From NCBI RefSeq assembly GCF_022346925.1, contig NZ_JAKRNJ010000004.1:62001-126000 (forward strand): a DNA stretch of 64,000 nucleotides, in the 5' to 3' direction. Below, piece after piece: positions 8,584 to 17,843 of the stretch. The first letter of the stretch is position 1. Each line of letters starts with the position of its first letter. The notes under the pieces are model-generated. The model worked only from the letters and a program-made list of their open reading frames with translations, was not told the origin of the DNA and did not search any database. The stretch is from Microvirga sp. ACRRW. GTDB lineage: Bacteria > Pseudomonadota > Alphaproteobacteria > Rhizobiales > Beijerinckiaceae. The position numbers and the translations under genes are program-made.

Positions 8584-9371
8584 TGCTCGAACTCGAACAC
8601 CTCTCCAAGGTCTACGCCGACGGCACGCGCGCCCTGTCCGACATCAATCTCTTCGTGCGCGAAGGCGAGATCGTCTCGCTGATCGGTGGATCGGGCTGCG
8701 GCAAGACCACACTTCTGCGCCTCATCGCCGGCCTCGACCGCGCGAGCACGGGCGCTATCAAGCTCGATGACGAAGTGCTCTCCGGCCCGCATCCTTCCGT
8801 CGGAATCGTGTTCCAGGAGCCGCGCCTTCTGCCGTGGCTGTCGGTTTTCGAGAACATCGCCTTCGGCCTCGATCATATCAGCGCCGGTGAGCGCAAAGCG
8901 CGCGTCGAACATGCACTCGAGAAGATCGGCTTGTCGGAGCATTCCAAGCGCTGGCCGCGCGATCTTTCCGGCGGGCAGCAACAGCGCGTGGCGATTGCGC
9001 GTGCCTTCGTGACTAACCCGAAAGTGCTGCTTCTCGACGAGCCCTTCTCAGCACTCGACGCCTTCACCCGCGCGAGCCTGCACGAGCATCTGCTCTCCTT
9101 ATGGGAGGAGACGCGGCCCACCGTCGTTCTCGTCACGCACGACGTGCAGGAAGCGGTGACGCTTGCTGACCGCGCCATCGTCATGCAACCGAAGCCGGGA
9201 CGCATCTTCGATGAACTGCCGCTCACGCTCTCGCGTCCGCGCGACAAGACTGACCTTCCCTTCGAGACATCCGTGCGCCGCGTCTTGACGGCGCTCGATC
9301 ATTCCCTCAAGCCATCACATCAGCAGCCGCAGCGCGAACGCGACCGTCAGGCAGCTGCGTTGTGGTGGTAG
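8583..9371 (+). CDS. ssuB: ABC transporter ATPase, SsuB type
   Basis: ATP-hydrolysing subunit of 262 residues that powers the adjacent SsuAC-like importer. Walker A is GGSGCGKTT (about residue 37), the Q-loop region is VFQEPRLLPWLS, the signature is LSGGQQQR, Walker B is VLLLDEPFSALD and the H-loop is VLVTHDVQEA. I start it at ATG 8583, which shares one base with the permease stop; the longer open frame upstream is a shadow of the permease gene. The C-terminal tail (SLKPSHQQPQRERDRQAAALWW) is unusually basic and unmatched by the family core. Confidence 0.9.
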   Translation: MLELEHLSKVYADGTRALSDINLFVREGEIVSLIGGSGCGKTTLLRLIAGLDRASTGAIKLDDEVLSGPHPSVGIVFQEPRLLPWLSVFENIAFGLDHISAGERKARVEHALEKIGLSEHSKRWPRDLSGGQQQRVAIARAFVTNPKVLLLDEPFSALDAFTRASLHEHLLSLWEETRPTVVLVTHDVQEAVTLADRAIVMQPKPGRIFDELPLTLSRPRDKTDLPFETSVRRVLTALDHSLKPSHQQPQRERDRQAAALWW

Positions 9372-9387
9372 CACAAGGACAATCATC

Positions 9388-9897
9388 ATGGACTCGACCG
9401 AACTGCGCGCCCTTCAGGCGCCGCTGAAGGATCAATATCGCAGCGATCCAAATTCCGCCGTCATTACCCTGAAGGCGCAAGGCACGCTCGATGACCAGCA
9501 CATCGCCTGCAAGGTCGAGACCGGCCGCGCGCTCGCGGTAGCGGGCCTGCACCCGGCCACCGGCGGCTCGGGCGCTGAACTGTGCTCGGGCGACATGTTG
9601 CTCGAAGCCCTCGTCGCCTGCGCGGGCGTGACTCTGAAGGCCGTTGCCACCGCACTCGAGATCGACCTGCGCCACGGCGCCGTGAAGGCTGAGGGCGATC
9701 TCGACTTCCGCGGAACGCTCGGCGTCGACAAGACGGCACCCGTGGGCTTCCGGGACATCCGCCTCTCCTTCGAGATCGACACGGACGCGCCGCAGGAGAA
9801 GATCGATCAACTTCTCAAGCTGACAGAGCGCTATTGTGTGGTGTTCCAGACGCTCAACAACAAGCCTAACTTGAGCGCGGTGCTGACGCGCAAGTAA
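9388..9897 (+). CDS. OsmC-family protein
   Basis: A 169-residue OsmC/Ohr-fold protein; members reduce organic hydroperoxides with a cysteine pair or bind small thiols. The family core SGDMLLEALVACAGVTLKAVA is at residues 71-91, and a second conserved cysteine lies in RYCVVFQTL near residue 150. It follows the ABC transporter ATPase by 16 bases, so it is probably co-transcribed with the importer. That pairing suggests a role linked to sulfur-compound uptake or the resulting oxidative by-products, which is inference from position only. Confidence 0.85.
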   Translation: MDSTELRALQAPLKDQYRSDPNSAVITLKAQGTLDDQHIACKVETGRALAVAGLHPATGGSGAELCSGDMLLEALVACAGVTLKAVATALEIDLRHGAVKAEGDLDFRGTLGVDKTAPVGFRDIRLSFEIDTDAPQEKIDQLLKLTERYCVVFQTLNNKPNLSAVLTRK

Positions 9898-9907
9898 GGT
9901 CCGGCGA

Positions 9908-11215
9908 TCAGTTATGCGCCATCAGGGCCCGAGGCGCGGTGTCGATTACGGCAGCCGTGCCGCCCTGAATTTGCTGCACCGTCAAAGCGCGGTCGTTGGT
10001 GCCGTTCGGGTTGAAGCGGAACACCCCGTCGGCTCCGGCAAAGCCTGCGCCGTTCGTGAGCACGCTGTCATTGAATGCCTGCGGTCCCTGCATGCGGGCG
10101 AGTGCCGCAGCGAGCGTCACCGCATCGTAGGAAAGCGTCGCGAGACGCACTGGATTGTTGTTGAAGCGCGCGCGGTAGCGGGCCGCAAAATCCATGAATC
10201 CGCGCTTGTCGGGAGCCGCAAACCAGCCACCCTGAAGAGCGGGCAGCCCGAATACGCGCGCCTCGTCCCACACGCCAGTGCCGAGCGGCTGCACCCTCTG
10301 CGCATTGAAGCGAATTGTTTGCAACGCCTGAGCGACGGTGGGCAGACCGTCCCCGTTGTCGGGAATGAACAGCGCATCCACTTGGGGCGCAGGACCGCCG
10401 ATGACTTGCGCGAGGCGTTGCACCGCGCCCTGCGGCTGTCCGGCGGGATAACGCTCGATGGCAACGACGCGCATGCCGTTCTCCACGGCGGCTTCGCGCA
10501 ATTGCGTTTCCGCCACGCGCCCATAGGCCGTGTCGGGAATAAGCGCCGCGATGGAACGGCGGTTCTGAGAGGCGGCATAGGCGATGATGCGGTCGACTTC
10601 CGCCTGCACCATGAAGCTCAGGAGATAGACACCCTGCGTGGCAGATGCGCGGTCGGAGGAAAAGCCGATGAGTGGTTTGCCCGCTTGGCGCGCCACCTGC
10701 CCCGCCGCCTGAACGGAGCCTGCGAAGAGCGGGCCGATGATGAGCTGCGCACCCTCACTGAGAGCCTGACTTGCCGCAGCCTGCGCGCCTTCCGGCGTTC
10801 CGCGATCATCCTTCACGAGAATGGAGAGATCGGAGCCCTGAAATTCACTGAGCGCGAGATCGGCGGCATTGCGCATGCTCTGCGCAACCATCGCGCCCTG
10901 AGACGAACCGGACAGCGGCAGCAGCAGCGCTACCTTCACGTGGCCATTGCCGATGGTCGCGCCACCCAGCGGAGCAGAGACCGGTCCTGCAAGGGGAGAA
11001 CCCAAAACTTCTCCGGCGGGCATGCCCTCGGAGGCCATCTCGGGATTGTCGATGGGCTGGGAAGCAACGGCCCTCTGCGCAGGCTTGCTCTTGCGAGCCT
11101 GCCGCGTCGGGCCCGATCCCATGCACCCGGAAAGCGCAAGCGCCCCCGCCATCAAAACAGCCAGGGCGGCACGGCCTTTAAAACCCTGCTTGATCGCCCC
11201 GAAGAACCACGCCAT
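9908..11215 (-). CDS. LpoA-like penicillin-binding protein activator lipoprotein
   Basis: Outer-membrane lipoprotein with a periplasmic-binding-protein fold. I start it at ATG 11215, which has a GGGGGGTGG stretch just upstream; this gives 435 residues with a basic n-region, a hydrophobic core and the lipobox LSGC. The mature part shows the Peripla_BP_6 pattern (VALLLPLSGSSQGAMVAQSMRNAADLAL; GPLFAGSVQAAGQVA). Proteins of this type next to rsmI-yraN are named LpoA/PBP activator by analogy with the gammaproteobacterial protein. The open frame extends to 11443 but would overrun the divergent rsmI start. Confidence 0.85.
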   Translation of the reverse strand: MAWFFGAIKQGFKGRAALAVLMAGALALSGCMGSGPTRQARKSKPAQRAVASQPIDNPEMASEGMPAGEVLGSPLAGPVSAPLGGATIGNGHVKVALLLPLSGSSQGAMVAQSMRNAADLALSEFQGSDLSILVKDDRGTPEGAQAAASQALSEGAQLIIGPLFAGSVQAAGQVARQAGKPLIGFSSDRASATQGVYLLSFMVQAEVDRIIAYAASQNRRSIAALIPDTAYGRVAETQLREAAVENGMRVVAIERYPAGQPQGAVQRLAQVIGGPAPQVDALFIPDNGDGLPTVAQALQTIRFNAQRVQPLGTGVWDEARVFGLPALQGGWFAAPDKRGFMDFAARYRARFNNNPVRLATLSYDAVTLAAALARMQGPQAFNDSVLTNGAGFAGADGVFRFNPNGTNDRALTVQQIQGGTAAVIDTAPRALMAHN

Positions 11216-11351
11216 CTCCACCCCCCATATGGGAAACAGCACCATGGAGCCAATCTTGGCCTTAAAAGGTAAACATTGTTTCCAAGATCGGCGGGACAGC
11301 GCGGGAAGGCTGCTTCCGCCAGGTGGGGCGTTCGTGCGAAAGTAGGCGGCA

Positions 11352-12290
11352 ATGACACAGAGAATCGACAACCGGACCAGGCGGCGCGAGCCGGGTGAGC
11401 GCACCGCCACCTTCACCGCCTTCGGCCTCGCCGCCGAGGCCAAGCCCCTGACGCCGGGGCTCTACGTAGTGGCGACCCCGATCGGCAACCTGCAGGACGT
11501 GTCCTTCCGGGCGCTGAACGTGCTGGCCGCCGCCGACGCGATCCTCGCCGAGGATACGCGGGTGACGAAGACGCTGCTCGCCCATTACGGCATTACCACG
11601 CCCCTCGTTGCCTATCACGAGCATTCCAACGATGCCGTGCGCGAGCGCATGGTGCATCGCGTCCGCGAGGGCCAGGCGCTTGCACTCGTGTCGGATGCGG
11701 GCACGCCGCTCGTGTCCGATCCCGGCTACAAGCTCGTGCAGGCCGCCATCGAGGAGGGTTTGTCGGTCACGCCCATTCCCGGCCCCTCCGCCGTGCTCAC
11801 CGCGCTTGTCGCCTCGGGCCTGCCGACCGACCGCTTCTTCTTCGAGGGTTTCCTGCCGCCGAAAAGCGCGGCGCGCCGGACGCGGCTTGCGGAGATCGCG
11901 TCCATTCCCGGCACGCTGATGCTGTTCGAAGGCCCGCATCGCCTGCCTGAAATGCTCGCCGATGCCGCCGATGTGTTGGGCGAACGGCAGGCCGTGGTGG
12001 CGCGCGAACTGACGAAGATGTTCGAGACGATCCGGCGCGGCACCCTGCCCGAGCTCGCCGCGCAATTCGCCGAGGAAGGGCCGCCGAAAGGCGAGATCGT
12101 GGTGCTGATCGGCGAAGCGACAAAAGAGATGCATGCGGCGGAAGCCGACGCCGCCCTCGACGGCAAGCTCGAAGCCGCGCTCAAAAACAATTCCATCAAG
12201 GATGCGGCGGCGATTGTTGCCGCCGATCTCGGCCTGCCGAAGCGCGAGGTCTATGCCCGCGCGCTCGAACTCGCGAAACGGGATGCATGA
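11352..12290 (+). CDS. rsmI: 16S rRNA (cytidine(1402)-2'-O)-methyltransferase
   Basis: SAM-dependent tetrapyrrole-methylase-fold enzyme that 2'-O-methylates C1402 of 16S rRNA in the 30S decoding centre. The 312-residue product carries [19 protein letters not shown], the [18 protein letters not shown] block that binds SAM and [20 protein letters not shown]. It is divergent from the LpoA-like gene, and its stop overlaps the yraN start by 4 bases, the widespread rsmI-yraN arrangement. Confidence 0.96.
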   Translation: MTQRIDNRTRRREPGERTATFTAFGLAAEAKPLTPGLYVVATPIGNLQDVSFRALNVLAAADAILAEDTRVTKTLLAHYGITTPLVAYHEHSNDAVRERMVHRVREGQALALVSDAGTPLVSDPGYKLVQAAIEEGLSVTPIPGPSAVLTALVASGLPTDRFFFEGFLPPKSAARRTRLAEIASIPGTLMLFEGPHRLPEMLADAADVLGERQAVVARELTKMFETIRRGTLPELAAQFAEEGPPKGEIVVLIGEATKEMHAAEADAALDGKLEAALKNNSIKDAAAIVAADLGLPKREVYARALELAKRDA

Positions 12291-12664
12291 GAACTGCCGT
12301 TGAGCGAAGGAAGGCGACGTTTCTGCGCGGCCATCGTGCCGAGTGGATCGCGCTGCTGTTCCTTGTCGCGAAAGGCTACCGCCCGCTTGCGCGGCGCTAT
12401 GCGGCCGCAGGCGGTGAGATCGATCTCATCATGACGCGTGGCGACACCATCGCCTTCGTCGAGGTGAAGGCGCGCGGGATAATGGACGATGCGCTTGCCG
12501 CCATCAGCGCCACCAAACGTCAGCGCTTTTCCCGCGCCGCGCGGGCGTGGCTGTCGCGCTATCCGCATGCGCAGAGCAAGACATGGCGCGCGGATGCGGT
12601 GTTCATCGCACCAAAGCGCTGGCCGCAGCACATCGTATCGGCGTTCGAACTAGAAATAACCTAA
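12287..12664 (+). CDS. yraN: YraN/UPF0102 family nuclease-fold protein
   Basis: A 125-residue protein of the UPF0102 family, which has a restriction-endonuclease-like (Holliday-junction-resolvase-like) fold. The core motif is visible: [25 protein letters not shown], with the E/D-x-K residues that would bind metal. It overlaps rsmI by an ATGA junction. The biochemical role is not established for this family. Confidence 0.92.
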   Translation: MRTAVERRKATFLRGHRAEWIALLFLVAKGYRPLARRYAAAGGEIDLIMTRGDTIAFVEVKARGIMDDALAAISATKRQRFSRAARAWLSRYPHAQSKTWRADAVFIAPKRWPQHIVSAFELEIT

Positions 12665-12674
12665 GGGCCTTTCA

Positions 12675-13115
12675 ATGACTGCCAACTATACGCTCTACGC
12701 TGTCGATAGCGCTTGGCTTGCAGAGAACCCAAACGCCACGTTCGAGACCGTCCCCGACGATGCGCTCAACGATTCTATCGATCTCGAGCAGGCATTCCTG
12801 GAAAGAATCTTCGAAGGCCGTTCGGATGCCTTGCGCTATCTCGCCAATGGCGAGTTCGGGCCGGCTGGAGGGCTGGCGGAATGGGACGGGTCGGATTGCT
12901 ACATGGGCTTTGTCTCAGCCAAAAAAGCAGCAGAGATTTCACGTATTCTCTCTGAGACCTCGCCCGAGCAGTTGCTTCAAACGGCAGCCTGGATTGCTGA
13001 GGATGACCGGGAAGAGATTTCCGAAGGTCTAAATGCCTTTTACTCCGACCTGAAACAATTCATCGAAGGCGCCGTTTCAGAGGGCAATGGCTTGGCCTGT
13101 CTCTTTGTCGAGTGA
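12675..13115 (+). CDS. Small acidic protein, DUF1877-like
   Basis: A 146-residue acidic, soluble protein without a signal peptide. The pattern (short N-terminal strand, a central DGSDCYMGFVS segment, a C-terminal FYSDLKQFIEGAVSEGNGLACLFVE) resembles DUF1877/YfbM proteins, whose function is unknown. It begins 11 bases after yraN and could be read through from it. It converges with the LysR gene. The assignment rests on pattern only. Confidence 0.6.
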   Translation: MTANYTLYAVDSAWLAENPNATFETVPDDALNDSIDLEQAFLERIFEGRSDALRYLANGEFGPAGGLAEWDGSDCYMGFVSAKKAAEISRILSETSPEQLLQTAAWIAEDDREEISEGLNAFYSDLKQFIEGAVSEGNGLACLFVE

Positions 13116-13127
13116 GCCGCATCTTTC

Positions 13128-14000
13128 TTAAGCGGCGATCTTCCTCGGATCGCGCACCGCATCGCGGATGAAGCGCGCCATTTCCTGCACGATGTGATTG
13201 CCGCCGCCTTTCGGCAAGTAGAGATTGACCATGAAGGGCGGGAGCAACGGCAAGCCCGTGTCGGGTCCCAGCACCTCCAGCGCATGCGGCACGGTGGATG
13301 CCATCCAGGCCATCACGGCGGTGTCGGCGGCAATGGTCGCAACTTGAGCCGATGTATTGGTGGAATCGAACACCGAGCGCCATTCAATGCCGGCTTTCTG
13401 CAACGCCTCTCGAATGGGCGCGCGAAATGCGCAATCGGAACAGCCGATGGAAACAGGGAGCGGGCGTTTCCACCCCGCCTCGCCGCCACGCGCGCCGACC
13501 CAGACGAGGCGATCCATCACGAGGTTCTCGCCATCCGCATCGCAGGCAAGTTCGGTGGCCATCACGACGTCGATCTTTCCCGCAGCCAGCTTCGCGCGCA
13601 GCTCCGCACTCGATCCACTGTTGAGTGAAATCTGCACGCGCGGATAGCTGCGGGCGAAGTCCTTCAGGAAGGCTGGCAGATAAGTGGTAATGATGTCGCT
13701 CGGAATGCCGAGGCGGATCTCACCCTCGAATTCCGGCGTCGTCATCTCGGTCCAGATCTCGTCGTTCATGGCGAGCAAGCGCTTGGCGCGCCCGAACAGG
13801 CGCTCGCCTGCATTCGTCAGGGTCATCCCCCGCCTGTCCCGGGTGATCAGCTCCTCGCCGAGCATCTCCTCGAGCCGCTTGATCTGCTGGCTGACAGCGG
13901 CCTGGGTGAGGTTGAGGACGCCTGCGGCTGCGGTCATGCCACCCGTATCCACCACGGCCACGAAGGCCCTCAGAAGGCTGACGTCGAGATTGCGGGGCAT
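13128..14000 (-). CDS. LysR-family transcriptional regulator
   Basis: A 290-residue LysR regulator. The N-terminal winged helix is classic (LDVSLLRAFVAVVDTGGMTAAAGVLNLTQAAVSQQIKRLEE, residues 5-45) and is followed by a periplasmic-binding-like effector domain from about residue 90. It is divergent from the DUF1127 gene, and an ATTAT-N7-ATAAT inverted repeat lies between them, so it probably controls itself and that neighbour. The effector is not predictable. Confidence 0.92.
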   Translation of the reverse strand: MPRNLDVSLLRAFVAVVDTGGMTAAAGVLNLTQAAVSQQIKRLEEMLGEELITRDRRGMTLTNAGERLFGRAKRLLAMNDEIWTEMTTPEFEGEIRLGIPSDIITTYLPAFLKDFARSYPRVQISLNSGSSAELRAKLAAGKIDVVMATELACDADGENLVMDRLVWVGARGGEAGWKRPLPVSIGCSDCAFRAPIREALQKAGIEWRSVFDSTNTSAQVATIAADTAVMAWMASTVPHALEVLGPDTGLPLLPPFMVNLYLPKGGGNHIVQEMARFIRDAVRDPRKIAA

Positions 14001-14020
14001 GGGGCATCTCCATAATCAAC

Positions 14021-14039
14021 CATTATTCTCGACATAATG
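14021..14039. promoter_or_regulatory. Inverted repeat, candidate LysR operator
   Basis: CATTAT (14021-14026) and ATAATG (14034-14039) form a perfect 6-bp inverted repeat with a 7-bp spacer, which contains the T-N11-A pattern of LysR-type sites. It lies 20-40 bases from the LysR start and about 65 bases upstream of the DUF1127 start. Confidence 0.5.
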
Positions 14040-14103
14040 AACATTCGTTTTACTTATGCAAGGGGTAATCCCATAATCTCCTCATCAACTCAAGGAGAGC
14101 GCC

Positions 14104-14313
14104 ATGTCAGCCCTTTCAAACACCTGCACCGAGACCTATGAGACCTCCCCGGCCCGGTCTTCCGCCTTCAGGAACCTCGTCTCGGCCGTCATGCGGGAGA
14201 TCCGCCTCCGTCGCGCCATGCGGGAAGTGGCGGCTTTGGATGATGCCGCGCTTCACGACATTGGCCTCGGGTCCGGTGGCATCGAGGACGCGGTTCGCCA
14301 CGGACGGTGCTAA
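14104..14313 (+). CDS. Small DUF1127 (YjiS-like) protein
   Basis: A 69-residue protein whose C-terminal half carries the DUF1127 motif RRAMREVAALDDAALHDIGLGSGGIEDAVR. Such small arginine-rich proteins are common in alphaproteobacteria; some are linked to phosphate or carbon regulation through RNA contacts, but this member is uncharacterised. A strong AAGGAGAG site is placed 5 bases before the ATG. It is divergent from the LysR gene with a shared operator-like repeat. Confidence 0.85.
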   Translation: MSALSNTCTETYETSPARSSAFRNLVSAVMREIRLRRAMREVAALDDAALHDIGLGSGGIEDAVRHGRC

Positions 14314-14413
14314 GCATCGGACCCAACAGTGGACTTGCACCGTTGAGACACATCCGATGCTCAAGCCTATAGAGGGCGCATCGTTTAAGCAGCACAACGG
14401 GCCGTACCATACG

Positions 14414-15283
14414 CTAAGGCGCGAACACCGTCACGGCGGAGGGCCTGATGGAGAAATGCGCGGGCGTCTGGGTCACGATTTCGCCATCCGCGTTGACGGG
14501 TCTCGGACGCCTCGTGCGGATGTCGAATTCCTGCGCGCGGATCGCCCGTACCTCGCTCCAGGCGCCGTGCTCACCATATCGGAAAGAGCGTGCCATGAAG
14601 GCCAGTTTCCAGGCGCGCTCGAATTCCAGGCTGTAGAGATCGAGATGCTGGTCGTCGATGGCTGCATCCTTCTCTACCGCATTGCCGCCGCCATAGAAGC
14701 GTCCGTTGCCCACCGCGATCTGCAAGGTTTTCACGCGCGCGGTCTCTGTTTCGCTCATGATCGTCGCGCGGAAAGGCTTGGCATGCGCCAAGACGTTCAT
14801 GGCCACCAGCGCATAACCAAGACGCCCGAAGCGGCGCTTGATGTCGCGCGTCAGCTTCTGCGCCAGTTCGGCCGAAAGACCGATGCTCGCGACGTTGAAG
14901 AAAGGCTGGCCGTTCACGACACCCAGATCGATCTTGCGGGTGTGGCCATCGGCAATGATTTGCGCGGCACCATCGAGATCGAACGGCACGCCCAGGGTCC
15001 TGGCCAGATCGTTCGCCGTGCCCAAAGGCAGGATTCCGAGCGGCAACCCGGCCTCGATCACGCCGAAGGCTGCGGCGTTCAGCGTTCCATCGCCACCACC
15101 GACAACGGCGCAATCCACCTCGTGCTTATATTTCACGATCAGAGGCGACAGATCCTCCCGGCGCCCGCATTCCACTTGAACGGGCTCGATTGCATGGGAC
15201 TCGAGGGCCTCGATGGCTGCCTTCGCTTGGGCTTCGCCGCTTCGGCTCTTGGTATTGATGATGAGGAGGGCGCGGCGTGACAT
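14414..15283 (-). CDS. YegS/diacylglycerol-kinase-family lipid kinase
   Basis: A 289-residue soluble kinase of the DAGK catalytic family (YegS/DgkB type). It shows the nucleotide-binding GGGDGTLNAAAFGV at about residue 62, followed by LPLGTANDLARTLG. It probably phosphorylates diacylglycerol, phosphatidylglycerol or a related lipid; the exact substrate cannot be read from the sequence. It is transcribed away from gshB and converges with the DUF1127 gene. Confidence 0.88.
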   Translation of the reverse strand: MSRRALLIINTKSRSGEAQAKAAIEALESHAIEPVQVECGRREDLSPLIVKYKHEVDCAVVGGGDGTLNAAAFGVIEAGLPLGILPLGTANDLARTLGVPFDLDGAAQIIADGHTRKIDLGVVNGQPFFNVASIGLSAELAQKLTRDIKRRFGRLGYALVAMNVLAHAKPFRATIMSETETARVKTLQIAVGNGRFYGGGNAVEKDAAIDDQHLDLYSLEFERAWKLAFMARSFRYGEHGAWSEVRAIRAQEFDIRTRRPRPVNADGEIVTQTPAHFSIRPSAVTVFAP

Positions 15284-15444
15284 GGCCTATCAGATGTGGA
15301 AGCTTGGGCTTATCTGCAAGGGCTGACCTCCGAAGCGAGGCTATTCGATAACACCCTTGCCTCTTTTTCGTTCATTCCGACTACGTAAGAGTTGCCTTCC
15401 TCAAGAAACAGTCCAATAAACCCGCTTCCCAAGGAGGCTGAAGC

Positions 15445-16392
15445 ATGACCCTCACCGTCGCGATCCAGATGGATCACATCAACAGCATCAAGATCGCAGG
15501 CGATACGGGCTTTGCGCTGTTGCTCGAGGCACAACGGAGAGGCCATCAGATCCTCCACTACACTCCTGACCGCCTGTCGCTTCGCGACGGCAAGGTGATC
15601 GCGGCAGCCGAGCCTACCGAATTGCGTGACGAGGAGGGCAACCACTTCACGCTTGGCTCTCAGGAGCGCGTCGATCTCTCGAATGTCGACGTTGTGCTGA
15701 TGCGCCAGGACCCGCCCTTCGATCTCGCCTACATCACAGCCACGCATTTCCTAGAGCGCATCCACCCAAAGACCCTCGTGGTGAACGATCCGATGCATGT
15801 GCGCAATGCGCCGGAGAAGATCTTCGTCACGCAGTTCCCGCATCTCATGCCGCCGACACTGATCTCACGCGACAAGGCGGAAATCGAGGAGTTCCGCCGC
15901 GAGCATGGCGATGTGGTGATGAAGCCGCTCTACGGCCATGGCGGCGCGAGCGTGTTCAAGGTCGGTCGCGAGGATCCGAATTTCGGCTCGCTCTACGATC
16001 TCTTCGCCAACCTGTTCCGCGAGCCCTGGGTGATCCAGCGTTTCCTGCCGAAGATCACGGAAGGTGACAAGCGCATCATCCTCATCGACGGTGAAGCCGC
16101 AGGCGCGATCAACCGCGTACCGGCGCCGAACGACATCCGCTCCAACATGGTGCGCGGAGGCGCCGCAAAGCCGACTGATCTCTCGCCGCGCGAGCGCGAA
16201 ATCTGCGAGACCATCGGCCCCGATCTCAAGCGCATGGGCCTCATTCTTGTGGGCATCGACGTGATCGACGGCAACCTCACCGAGATCAACGTGACGGCGC
16301 CGACAGGCATCCGCGCCATCAAGCGCCTCGGCGGGCCGGACCTTGCGGTGACGGTGTGGGATGCGATCGAGAGCAAGGTGAAGCGGAATTGA
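15445..16392 (+). CDS. gshB: Glutathione synthase
   Basis: ATP-grasp enzyme that joins gamma-glutamylcysteine and glycine, the last step of glutathione synthesis. The 315-residue product has the N-terminal GshB fold ([22 protein letters not shown]), [17 protein letters not shown] for ATP binding and the C-terminal metal-binding [20 protein letters not shown]. An AAGGAGG site (15432-15438) precedes the ATG. An inverted REP-like repeat separates it from the convergent hemW. Confidence 0.96.
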   Translation: MTLTVAIQMDHINSIKIAGDTGFALLLEAQRRGHQILHYTPDRLSLRDGKVIAAAEPTELRDEEGNHFTLGSQERVDLSNVDVVLMRQDPPFDLAYITATHFLERIHPKTLVVNDPMHVRNAPEKIFVTQFPHLMPPTLISRDKAEIEEFRREHGDVVMKPLYGHGGASVFKVGREDPNFGSLYDLFANLFREPWVIQRFLPKITEGDKRIILIDGEAAGAINRVPAPNDIRSNMVRGGAAKPTDLSPREREICETIGPDLKRMGLILVGIDVIDGNLTEINVTAPTGIRAIKRLGGPDLAVTVWDAIESKVKRN

Positions 16393-16396
16393 CAGG

Positions 16397-16500
16397 CGTC
16401 ATCCCGGACGGAGCATAGCGAAGATCCGGGATCGTTTTTAGAATAGGGCGCCATTCTCCTCACGCGATCCCGGGTTCTGCTACGCATCCCCGGGATGACG
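16397..16500. repeat. REP-like inverted repeat between gshB and hemW
   Basis: Outer arms CGTCATCCCGG (16397-16407) and its complement (16490-16500) enclose a second pair, CCGGGATCG (16426-16434) with CGATCCCGG (16465-16473). The element sits between two converging genes and may end transcription in both directions. Such GTCATCCCGG elements are typical dispersed intergenic palindromes of high-GC rhizobial genomes. Confidence 0.7.
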
Positions 16501-16508
16501 GCAGGCCT

Positions 16509-17669
16509 TTAAGCCGCCAGTTCCGCGATGACCGCGTTGAGAACCGGGAAGCCCTTTTCTGTCACCGCAAGTCGTGAACCGTCGATACGAACGAGCCCTT
16601 CTTCCCGCATGATGCGCAGGCCGCGTTCGTTCAACGGCTTTCCAGTGAAGGCCTCAAATCGGCGCGGATCGATGCCTTCCTTCAGGCGCAGCCCCATGAG
16701 GAGGAACTCGTCACCCTCGGCCTCGGAGGTGAGCACCTCCTCCTCGATCACGCCGTGACCTTCGCGCTCCACATGCTCGAGCCACGTCTCGGGATGTTTT
16801 TCCGTCGATGTCGCAAGCCGCGCATTGCCTGTCACCAAGCGTCCATGCGCGCCAGGGCCGATGCCTGCATATTCGCCGTAGCGCCAATAAAGCAAGTTGT
16901 GCCGCGATTCCGCGCCGGGCCGCGCATGGTTCGAAATCTCGTAAGCGGGCAGCCCATGCTTCTCGCAGGTTTCCTGCGTGATGTCGTAGAGCGCACGGCC
17001 CGTCTCCTCGTCCGGCACGGTGATCTTGCCTGCATCATACAGGCGCTGGAACCAGGTGCCGGGCTCGATGGTGAGCTGGTAGAGCGAAAGATGCTCCACC
17101 GCATAGCCGATGGCCTGTTTCAACTCGGCGGCCCATGCCTCGGGCGTGTGGCCGGGACGCGCATAGATGAGGTCGTAGGAATAGCGGTCGAAAATGGACG
17201 CAGCGATCTTCACAGCGGCGAGCGCTTCCTCCACTGAATGCATGCGGCCCAACTGGCGCAAATCCGGATCATTCAACGCCTGCACGCCGAGGGACACGCG
17301 GTTGATGCCGGCAGCACGGTAGCCGCGAAAGCGCTCGGCCTCCACGCTGGTGGGATTAGCCTCAAGCGTGACCTCGGCATTGGCGTCGATGCCCCACGCG
17401 CCGCCGATGGCGTCGAGGATCGCGCCCACCGTTTCCGGCTTCATGAGCGAGGGCGTGCCGCCGCCGAAGAAGATGCTGGTGACCGTGCGCCCTGGAATGC
17501 GCGCCGCCGTGTGTGCGATCTCGCGTTTGAAAGCCGCAAGGAACCGCTCCTGATCCACCGGCTGGTGGCGGACATGGCTGTTGAAGTCGCAATAGGGGCA
17601 TTTGGAGGCACAAAAGGGCCAATGGACGTAAACGCCAAAGCCCACATCGCGCGTCGGATGATCGATCAT
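16509..17669 (-). CDS. hemW: HemW-type radical SAM heme chaperone
   Basis: A 386-residue radical SAM protein. The cluster-binding motif is CASKCPYCDF (CxxxCxxC) close to the N-terminus in the context GVYVHWPFC, and SIFFGGGTPSLM follows. HemW proteins resemble HemN but act in heme trafficking rather than coproporphyrinogen oxidation. In many alphaproteobacteria hemW directly follows rdgB; here a TetR gene and a DUF2852 gene on the opposite strand lie between them. Confidence 0.93.
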   Translation of the reverse strand: MIDHPTRDVGFGVYVHWPFCASKCPYCDFNSHVRHQPVDQERFLAAFKREIAHTAARIPGRTVTSIFFGGGTPSLMKPETVGAILDAIGGAWGIDANAEVTLEANPTSVEAERFRGYRAAGINRVSLGVQALNDPDLRQLGRMHSVEEALAAVKIAASIFDRYSYDLIYARPGHTPEAWAAELKQAIGYAVEHLSLYQLTIEPGTWFQRLYDAGKITVPDEETGRALYDITQETCEKHGLPAYEISNHARPGAESRHNLLYWRYGEYAGIGPGAHGRLVTGNARLATSTEKHPETWLEHVEREGHGVIEEEVLTSEAEGDEFLLMGLRLKEGIDPRRFEAFTGKPLNERGLRIMREEGLVRIDGSRLAVTEKGFPVLNAVIAELAA

Positions 17670-17843
17670 GGGGCGTATATGGCAGGTCTTCGGGGAAAGG
17701 TCACGGTCAGCCCTTGCCGCAGCGAATCATTTTTGTCTGAACCTCTCCCTGCATGGGTTGTTCACCTCTCATGAGGTCTGCGCCCTAGCCTCTCCCGAGG
17801 CGGGGACTTAAGATCGCTAAGAGCAGAGTTCAAAGGACCCATC

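Noticed and set aside
9914-11272. 452-codon open frame antisense to the LpoA-like gene
   Set aside because: The opposite strand encodes a well-supported lipoprotein; the antisense product is arginine/histidine-rich without domain-like blocks.
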